64,000 bases of DNA from JABWAM01 sp964653025. Its GTDB lineage: Bacteria; Verrucomicrobiota; Verrucomicrobiia; JABWAM01. The stretch lies in assembly GCA_964653025.1 (NCBI GenBank), contig CAZZBZ010000007.1, forward strand, positions 4,558 through 68,557, written 5' to 3'. The notes under the pieces were generated by a model. That model worked only from the letters and a program-made list of their open reading frames with translations. It was not told the DNA's origin and did not search any database. Below are positions 58,184 through 64,000 of this stretch, piece by piece; positions within the stretch are counted from its first letter, which is position 1, and every line of letters starts with the position of its first letter. The translations under genes and the position numbers were made by a program.

Positions 58184-60342
58184 GGTTTCCTTCGGGGCCG
58201 CACGCGCTCGAGGACGTAGACCCCGGAGCCCTCCGGCGCGATGGGAATCTCGAAATCCAGATGGGCCCTCCTCTCGCGAGCCTTGAGGCCCTCCCCTCGC
58301 TCCACCTCGCGCAGCACCCAGCCCGAGCCCTTCCCCCCGGCGAGCCCGCGCGGCAGGGAGAGGCGCACGCGGCGCGGGGTTCGCGCGTCGCCGGCGACAC
58401 CGGTCTCAAGGTTCCCCACGAGGACGTGGAGCACGCCGCCGCTCCTCCACAGGTGCACCGTCGCCGGCAGCTCCGGGGCCAACCCGTCCACTGAGACGCG
58501 GCCCTCTGTGTGCATGGCCGCGGAGAGAGCCCGTGCCACCGCGAAATGGGGGGCAAGGCTCCCGTACTGGCAGAAGCGGTGGGTCATCTCCTTCGGAAAA
58601 AGCCAGTCGGGGGGTTGCCACCAGAGGAAGTTTCCGGGCTTCGAGCGGACCAGGAAGGCCGAGGCCCCGGACCGCACCAGCGCCCTCCCGGTCGTGACGC
58701 TCACCGGTTGGACCGCCGGGAAATGACCCTTGTGCAGCCCAACGGGAACCTTCACCGAGGGGTCAAACTCCAGGTCCTGGAAACTCGCGGGAAGTCGCTT
58801 CCCGTGGGGCTTGATCCCTACCGCCTTGAGGAGCGATGGGGAAAGGAGGTCGGCCCGCCCCACCGCGAGGCAGGGCATCCCCTTCCCGACCGCGGCGAGC
58901 AGGCGTTTCTCCAGCGACGGTTCGATTTGCCCGGGAACCTGAAGAATCGCCCCTTCGCAGGATTCCGGCTCGAGCCACTCGATGCGGGTCGAACCGAGGC
59001 AGGGCACGCCCCACTTGAGGAGCATGCCGACCTGCTCGTCGATCCACTCGCTCGCGTTCTCGGCGGGCGTCGAGGCATGGAGACGCTCGAGGAGCGGGCG
59101 GTTGGTGACGAGGAGTGGCCCGTGGACGTGCTCCAGCGCCGCGGCGCTCGCCTGCGCGGCGTCGAGGTTGCGGCGGAGGAACTCCACGTCCCCCGCGCTC
59201 CAGATGCGCCCCTGGTGCCGCTCGTTCACCCAGGAGAGGTAGGAGCCGTCGGGCACCTTCCACCCGGCGGGCGTCCGCAACGCCGCGTGGCTATACGCCC
59301 AGATCTCCCAGCGCAGCTTCTCCGGCACTTGGTGGAGGACGTCCCAGGGCTCCCACGCATCCCACGTCTCGATGAGGTTGTAGAAGCGGCAGGGAACCTT
59401 CCTAGCCAGGTTCCCCTTCGCGATCATCGCCCCGTGGACGAGTAGGTTTGCCAACTGCATCGTGTGGCCGAGCTTGTCGTACGACCACCAGTCCTGCCAT
59501 GCGCCGCCCCAGGTCTGGTCAACGAACGCGTCGAGGTGCCCATCGGCCACGACCCGCTCAAGGTCTGCACCACCCACGCGCCACTCGCCCGTGGCCGAGG
59601 CGGCCCAGGAGTAGCCCATCACAAACGCTTCGGGGTTCGCCTGCTTGACCGAGCGCACCAGCGCGATCGCCTCGGCCGTGATCGCCTCGTTCTGCGCGGG
59701 GTCGGGCGACGCCGTGGCCCCGAAACGGCCTTCGCGCGTGTAGCAGCAGGGCGCGAGGAAGTAGTCGCGCAGGAGGAGGGCGTCCATGCCGAGCCACCGT
59801 GAAAGCGCGCCCCATTGGCGCGCGAAGACCTCGGTCCATGTCGCGCCCTCCGGGATCCCAGCGGGAAACGTCGCGTAGCGAGCAGAATCAGCCCTCAGCG
59901 ACGTGGAGTGGCGGAGCACGGTCGCCGGGCTGCCGTACGCCTCCGGGTGGCGCTCGTTGAACGGGGCATGGATCGCGTAGATCCCATTCTTGAGGTGGCC
60001 GTGCGCGCAACAGAGCGTCCCAACACGGAAATCCTCGAGGCCCCGATGGGCCGCGGCCTCACGGAGGACGCTGAAGAGCCGCTTCAGGTCGGCATAGGTC
60101 CGCCCGTGCCAGCGCTCGATGCGACGGGAAATCTCCGGGATCGGCTGGGCCTCGTCCCCCTCCCAAAGCAGGATGAGGTCGGGGATGAGTGCGAAGTCAA
60201 CCAGCAGGCCACGGGTTCCGCCGGCGCCTCGGTAGAGCGGGGCCAGGCGGTCGAGAAGCTCGGCGGCCTGCGACTCGACCCGCGCTGGGTCGAACCAGTT
60301 CAGGCTCATCTCGCACCAGCGGTCGGTCACGTTCGGCTTCAT
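58180..60342 (-). CDS. 720-aa protein of unknown function, possibly a glycoside-hydrolase relative
   Basis: No signal peptide. N-terminal half looks like an alpha/beta barrel (RGLLVDFALIPDLILLWEGD, RDYFLAPCCYTREGRFGAT, FVDQTWGGAWQDWWSYDKLG). The middle has a Rossmann/class I glutamine-amidotransferase-like segment (SCEGAILQVPGQIEPSLEKR, GKGMPCLAVGRADLLSP), as in trimerisation domains of GH42 enzymes. The C-terminus is a beta-sandwich (TVHLWRSGGVLHVLVGNLET). Overall a GH42-like A-B-C arrangement is suggested, but catalytic glutamates are not assigned. Overlaps the SGNH gene by 4 bp. Confidence 0.65.
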   Translation of the reverse strand: MKPNVTDRWCEMSLNWFDPARVESQAAELLDRLAPLYRGAGGTRGLLVDFALIPDLILLWEGDEAQPIPEISRRIERWHGRTYADLKRLFSVLREAAAHRGLEDFRVGTLCCAHGHLKNGIYAIHAPFNERHPEAYGSPATVLRHSTSLRADSARYATFPAGIPEGATWTEVFARQWGALSRWLGMDALLLRDYFLAPCCYTREGRFGATASPDPAQNEAITAEAIALVRSVKQANPEAFVMGYSWAASATGEWRVGGADLERVVADGHLDAFVDQTWGGAWQDWWSYDKLGHTMQLANLLVHGAMIAKGNLARKVPCRFYNLIETWDAWEPWDVLHQVPEKLRWEIWAYSHAALRTPAGWKVPDGSYLSWVNERHQGRIWSAGDVEFLRRNLDAAQASAAALEHVHGPLLVTNRPLLERLHASTPAENASEWIDEQVGMLLKWGVPCLGSTRIEWLEPESCEGAILQVPGQIEPSLEKRLLAAVGKGMPCLAVGRADLLSPSLLKAVGIKPHGKRLPASFQDLEFDPSVKVPVGLHKGHFPAVQPVSVTTGRALVRSGASAFLVRSKPGNFLWWQPPDWLFPKEMTHRFCQYGSLAPHFAVARALSAAMHTEGRVSVDGLAPELPATVHLWRSGGVLHVLVGNLETGVAGDARTPRRVRLSLPRGLAGGKGSGWVLREVERGEGLKARERRAHLDFEIPIAPEGSGVYVLERVRPRRKP

Positions 60343-60358
60343 CTCGGGTCATCGAGCC

Positions 60359-61954
60359 TCACGGGATCTGCCACCAATGGAGTTCCACGCCGCGGTCCAC
60401 GAGCAGTTTCTGGAAATCCGCAAGGAGTTCCGTCCGTTCGCGGACCGCCTGGGGAGCCACCTTTCGCTCCATGCAGAAGCAGGCGAGAAGGGCGGCGCTT
60501 TCACCGATGTTCCATTCGGGGGCGTGGAGGCGGAAGTTGCCGTTGGTGAGGTGGGTCGTCCCCACGTTCTTGCACGCGGGAAGCAGGTTCTTCATCCGCA
60601 CGGGCAGGAGGATGCCCAGCGGGATTTCGTAGGGCAGCGCGCCGATGTCGATGTAGTTGTCGCCCCCGGTGCTGGGGTGCAGGTCGATCCCGTAGAAACC
60701 AACCCCCACGCTGTCGGGAAACGGGATCGCCACGAGCTTCTGGCCGTTCATGTCGTAGCCGACGTGCTTCTCCGTGACGGTGAAGACCGCGCGGATCCGC
60801 CGCGACTCGCGGTGGTAGGGCGCCTTCGCGAGACCGTCCGCTGTCCCCATGATCTCCGGGCAAAGGAAAAGCCCCGGGTATCCCTTGCCGCCGTCGCCAC
60901 GGGGCGCCTCGGTCTGCATCCAGTAGAAGAACGCGAGGCTCTGCTCCTTCGCGCCGGCGAGGTGCTTCGCGACGACCTCCGGCGGCTGGTCGATCACGCT
61001 CCCCTGCGTGTAGTCAATCTGGGGCCAGTTCACGAGGGTCACCTCGTGGGGCATCGCGCCCGGCGGGTAGTGGCCGGCATGCACGATGCGGCGGAAGGTC
61101 CAGCGGCACCAACCCCCGCCCGCCTTCTCCGCCTCCTCGGGAAACAGGTGGCCCATGTTCGACTTACGGGGATCCCCGGCGCACGGCCCAACCCAGCTGA
61201 ACATCGGTCCGGGCCACGGCGGGTCCACCTGCGGGCGGAACTCCCGCCAGAAATCGTAGCGCGGGGGCTTCGGGATGACATGGTCTCCGTTGGGATCGTG
61301 GCCCATCGCGAAGCACCACGAGAACGCCTGCATATTTCCGGGACGCGCGGGACCCGTCTTCGCGTGCAGCTCCCCGTGCTCGTCGCGCGATTCCGAACCG
61401 GTCACGTACTCGGTGCCGGTGAGAGGGAGCAGGTCGCCGAGTTCGGTCGCATCGAGCACAAACGGGGCCGCAAGGGGGGTGCGCTTCCCCGTTTCGAGGG
61501 ATTCCACGGTGACCGAGGTCACGCGGTCGCCGGCCGTCTCCGCGGAAACCGGGCGGTGGCGCAGGAGCACGCGGAGGCGCTGGCTCGCCCGCGCGTGGGC
61601 GAGCATTCCCTCGAGCGCGGCGAGGGCCACGCGCGGCTCGTGGCAGAGGCGCGAGACCCGTCCCAGGCCGGGGTTGAGGCGCTCGTTGCGATGCGCCTCG
61701 GGGGTCAGCGGGTAGTGCTCGCGGTAGTAGGCGCGCACAAGGCCGCGGAAGCGGCGGTAGCTCGCGGTGCCGCCGCACCCCTCGATCCACGCGTGCTCGT
61801 CCGGCGGCACCGCCTGGGAGGTGAACTGTCCGCCGATCCAGTCGGTCTCTTCCGTCATCACGACGCGGAGACCGAGCGAGGTCGCCGCGATCGCCGCGGC
61901 GCAGCCCCCCGCGCCTCCCCCGATGATCACCAGGTCCGGTTTCAGGTCATGCAT
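60359..61954 (-). CDS. FAD-dependent oxidoreductase
   Basis: 531 aa from ATG at 61954, GGAGG 7 bases upstream. FAD dinucleotide fold DLVIIGGGAGGCAAAIAATS near residue 8 and ETDWIGGQFTSQAVPPDEH are typical of the FAD-dependent oxidoreductase family (PF12831) abundant in PVC genomes. FVLDATELGDLLPLTGTEY and a C-terminal IGESAALLACFCMERKVAP complete it. It probably oxidises a sugar or related hydroxyl. 14 bp downstream of the GH2 gene and 16 bp before the 720-aa gene, so one operon. Confidence 0.88.
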   Translation of the reverse strand: MHDLKPDLVIIGGGAGGCAAAIAATSLGLRVVMTEETDWIGGQFTSQAVPPDEHAWIEGCGGTASYRRFRGLVRAYYREHYPLTPEAHRNERLNPGLGRVSRLCHEPRVALAALEGMLAHARASQRLRVLLRHRPVSAETAGDRVTSVTVESLETGKRTPLAAPFVLDATELGDLLPLTGTEYVTGSESRDEHGELHAKTGPARPGNMQAFSWCFAMGHDPNGDHVIPKPPRYDFWREFRPQVDPPWPGPMFSWVGPCAGDPRKSNMGHLFPEEAEKAGGGWCRWTFRRIVHAGHYPPGAMPHEVTLVNWPQIDYTQGSVIDQPPEVVAKHLAGAKEQSLAFFYWMQTEAPRGDGGKGYPGLFLCPEIMGTADGLAKAPYHRESRRIRAVFTVTEKHVGYDMNGQKLVAIPFPDSVGVGFYGIDLHPSTGGDNYIDIGALPYEIPLGILLPVRMKNLLPACKNVGTTHLTNGNFRLHAPEWNIGESAALLACFCMERKVAPQAVRERTELLADFQKLLVDRGVELHWWQIP

Positions 61955-61968
61955 GGGAGTGCCTCCGT

Positions 61969-63678
61969 TCAGCGATGGCCCCCGCGTCGGCGGGCTTGCT
62001 GGTAGATCTCGCGGACCTTCCAGTAGGCATCCTTCGGGCGGCGGAATCGGTCGAGCAGGCCCTTGTTGTTCACGGTGCCGGGGCGGTTCGTCCAGTACTC
62101 GCGGACCGTCCGCGCGTCGGCGAACTGCCAGACGAACACCCCCGTCACGTCGTCGTTTGCCAGCAGGTAGCGGAGGTGCTTCTCGAGGAGCCGTTCCTGG
62201 AATCCCTCGGTCCACTTCCGGTCTTCGAGCGAGCGATCCCCGTAGATCCCGGCGGCGCCGGTCTCGGTTACCACGATGGGCATCCGCCCGAGCCCCTTCT
62301 TCCGCATCGCGCGCCGCATCGCGGGCAGGAGCTTCGGCCAGTCGAGGAACTCCTTGTTGTCGTACCAGCCCGGATAGGAGTTGAGGCCGACGAGGTCGAA
62401 GAGCGGCAGCGAACGCTCGGTGAGCAGGCGGTTCGAGGACAGGCTCATCAGGCGCGTCGGGTCCACGGCGCGCCCCTTCTTCACGAGGCGGCGCGCGGCC
62501 AGCATCCCGCCGGGCACCTCGGTGGCGCACTCGTTGAGCAGGCCGCGCACGATCACGGAGGGGTGGTTGAACTCGGCGCGCGCCGCCTCCTCCAGCCCGC
62601 GCTCGGCGAGGGCGAGGTACGCGGGGTTCCCCACGACGGATTTCCACCGCCCGTAGAACGGGAGGTCCGCCCAGTAGAGCAGCCCCATCTCGTCCATGAA
62701 GTCCATGGCGAGCGCGTCGACCGGGTAGTGGCAGCGCACCGCATTGCAGCCCATCTCGCGGATGAGCTCGAAATCGCGCTGGACGATGTCCGCGGGCACC
62801 GCGAAACCGTGGTCGCCGTACTCGTGGTGGCGATTCACGCCAAGGAGGCGGATCGGCTCCCCGTTGAGGAGCAGGCGGCGGTCAGCGACGGCGATCGTCC
62901 GTAAGCCGACACGCTCCGCGAGGTCGTCCCCCCCGCAACTCGCGCGCAGGAGATGGAGCTTCGGGTCGTCGGGGCTCCAGAGCCCCAGCTTGCGGGGCGC
63001 CAGCGCCCGGCGAACCGTGGTCGTGCGCCCCGCGGGCAGGCGAACCTCGAACTTCCCGATCTCCTCGCCGCCAAGTTCCAGGCGGAGCGTCTCCTTGAGG
63101 TCGCGGCGGCCGAGGTTTTCAATCACGACCTCGGGCTCGAGACAGACCCGCCCCCTCTCGATCGCGTAGTGGACAAACAGGTCTCGAATCCACACGTCCC
63201 CAAGGAAGGCGGCCGAGGCGGGCCGGGTGAGCCCGCCGTAGTGGTGCCAGTCGCAGCCGTACTGGGGAAAGACCTCCTCGAGTTTCTTGTCGGTATTCAC
63301 CTCTACGACCAACTCGTGCTCGCCCGGGGCGACATCCCGCGCGAGGAGGCGCTGTGGGAGATGGAGCAGCGGCGAGCCACCGAGCAGGCGCCCATCGAGG
63401 GACACGCGCGTGGCGCCCCCTGCCCCATCGAGGGTGATGAGGACGTGGCCGCGCTCGGGAACCCGCACCTTGCGGCGGTAATACGCGCGCCCGTGCCAGT
63501 CGAACCACCGCGGCTGGGTGTCCCAGCATCCCGGCACATGCATTCGCTCGTGGCGGGAGGGGAACCTGCGGAGCCACGACGTTTTTCCCACATGACCGTC
63601 GCGATCGGCGGCGAAGTCCCAGAAGCCGTCGAGGGATTGAGTGGTGCGGACCTGGTGTTGCTCGAAGAGTCGTTTCAT
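61969..63678 (-). CDS. glycoside hydrolase family 2 (beta-glucuronidase-like)
   Basis: 569 aa. Sugar-binding sandwich (SLDGFWDFAADRDG, VPGCWDTQPRWFDWHGRAYY), Ig-like domain, then the TIM barrel: LLGVNRHHEYGDHGFA, MGCNAVRCHYPVD, acid/base Glu383 in RGLLNECATE, nucleophile Glu472 in IVVTETGAAG, and TGVFVWQFADARTV. Length and motifs are closest to beta-glucuronidases. No signal peptide is seen, so it acts on imported oligosaccharides. Confidence 0.92.
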   Translation of the reverse strand: MKRLFEQHQVRTTQSLDGFWDFAADRDGHVGKTSWLRRFPSRHERMHVPGCWDTQPRWFDWHGRAYYRRKVRVPERGHVLITLDGAGGATRVSLDGRLLGGSPLLHLPQRLLARDVAPGEHELVVEVNTDKKLEEVFPQYGCDWHHYGGLTRPASAAFLGDVWIRDLFVHYAIERGRVCLEPEVVIENLGRRDLKETLRLELGGEEIGKFEVRLPAGRTTTVRRALAPRKLGLWSPDDPKLHLLRASCGGDDLAERVGLRTIAVADRRLLLNGEPIRLLGVNRHHEYGDHGFAVPADIVQRDFELIREMGCNAVRCHYPVDALAMDFMDEMGLLYWADLPFYGRWKSVVGNPAYLALAERGLEEAARAEFNHPSVIVRGLLNECATEVPGGMLAARRLVKKGRAVDPTRLMSLSSNRLLTERSLPLFDLVGLNSYPGWYDNKEFLDWPKLLPAMRRAMRKKGLGRMPIVVTETGAAGIYGDRSLEDRKWTEGFQERLLEKHLRYLLANDDVTGVFVWQFADARTVREYWTNRPGTVNNKGLLDRFRRPKDAYWKVREIYQQARRRGGHR

Positions 63679-63708
63679 GGGAGGGGGTTCATCGGGTTTT
63701 TTGGAAAA

Positions 63709-64000
63709 TCAATAGGAGCCGTCGGCGTTCCGGTACCAGTAGGCCTTACGGGTGGCGATGTCCGTCGCGAGCCCGATCTTCTGCAGATCCTCATGGGAGA
63801 CGTGCATGTCGTACCAGAGCACGTTCGGGCCGGTGCCGTGCGCCGTGGTCGGGCCGAGATACATGGTGTTGTAGAGGTTTCCAACCGGGGGACCCGCCCA
63901 GTACCCGGACCATCGCGGCTGGCCCTCGTTCGGCCCGAGGGAACCATCCAGGCCCCATGTGTCGAAGAACAGCATCCGCGACGCCACCGGCAGGCTCACC
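63709..64000 (-). CDS. prepilin-like (DUF1559/H-X9-DG type) protein, C-terminal part
   Basis: Only the last ~97 residues lie in the window; the frame is open at the edge. The block TAHGTGPNVLWYDMHVSHED resembles the H-x9-D(G) C-terminal motif of PVC prepilin-like secreted proteins (normally ending DGHV; here DMHV), and KAYWYRNADGSY closes it. Such proteins carry an N-terminal prepilin leader. Ends 30 bp before the GH2 start. Confidence 0.7.
   Translation of the reverse strand, partial: VSLPVASRMLFFDTWGLDGSLGPNEGQPRWSGYWAGPPVGNLYNTMYLGPTTAHGTGPNVLWYDMHVSHEDLQKIGLATDIATRKAYWYRNADGSY

Overview
The window looks like a scaffolded metagenome or draft contig, because it carries two 100-N gaps. The organism is probably a high-GC, diderm member of the Planctomycetota-Verrucomicrobiota-Chlamydiota (PVC) group. 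Evidence: an LpxA for lipid A, a Bat operon containing a DUF4381 gene, a Planctomycetes/Verrucomicrobia-type bacterial microcompartment (BMC) locus, and the end of a prepilin-like protein of the kind abundant in PVC genomes. Phylum is an inference; no rRNA gene is present.

Layout. 0-6.6 kb: Bat/aerotolerance operon (DUF58, DUF4381, BatA, BatB-BatC fusion, BatD). 6.6-10.6 kb (minus): lpxA, clpB (gapped), hisA. 10.9-13.2 kb: an alpha/beta hydrolase, then overlapping hprK and ptsH. 13.2-16.1 kb: ArsR regulator with a 32-bp perfect palindrome at its start codon, a beta-CASP nuclease with an export lipoprotein, and a ferredoxin-like gene. 16.1-19.2 kb: epimerase, purC, PfkB kinase. 19.4-24.6 kb: PAS/PP2C phosphatase, URO-D protein, small membrane protein, SGNH protein with a truncated ABC-ATPase start at its 3' end, GIY-YIG gene, tRNA-Gln(CTG). 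25.0-28.1 kb: URO-D/PhyH/AraC cassette between two copies of one repeat. 28.4-32.2 kb: aroB and alpha-glucan phosphorylase.

32.3-41.7 kb is the centre of interest: a compact BMC locus. A DeoR regulator diverges from PduL, three BMC-H shell proteins, acetate kinase, three EutN/CcmL pentamers, a PduP-like aldehyde dehydrogenase, a class II aldolase and a 420-aa protein of unknown reaction. Three of the enzymes have terminal helix-plus-linker extensions that look like encapsulation peptides. By analogy with known PVC compartments the likely flow is sugar phosphate -> lactaldehyde (aldolase) -> lactyl-CoA (aldehyde dehydrogenase) -> acyl phosphate (PduL) -> acid + ATP (kinase). Most spacers inside the operon are degenerate tandem heptanucleotide tracts, and an unrelated four-helix-bundle (23S IVS-type) gene sits between two of them.

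41.9-47.6 kb: tRNA-Gln(TTG), aroK, a dispersed palindromic element, polX, bipA/typA and a gene with an RG-rich tail. 47.7-53.2 kb (minus): a pseudo-receiver/PATAN/pseudokinase/TM/FGE fusion, a membrane TPR-like protein, a PilT ATPase and a secreted coiled-coil protein, perhaps a pilus or envelope module. 53.3-57.2 kb: leuC, then a decay zone (prepilin-peptidase fragment, M14 peptidase fragment, 3' end of a tRNA) next to an AbiE toxin-antitoxin pair with its own promoter and operator. 57.5-64 kb (minus): a tightly spaced carbohydrate cluster (prepilin-like protein, GH2, FAD oxidoreductase, a 720-aa unknown, SGNH hydrolase).

Intergenic DNA is unusually rich in structured repeats: a ~168-bp element with terminal inverted repeats in two inverted copies, a CTGTAG...CTACAG double-hairpin family, other composite palindromes, and the heptad tracts.
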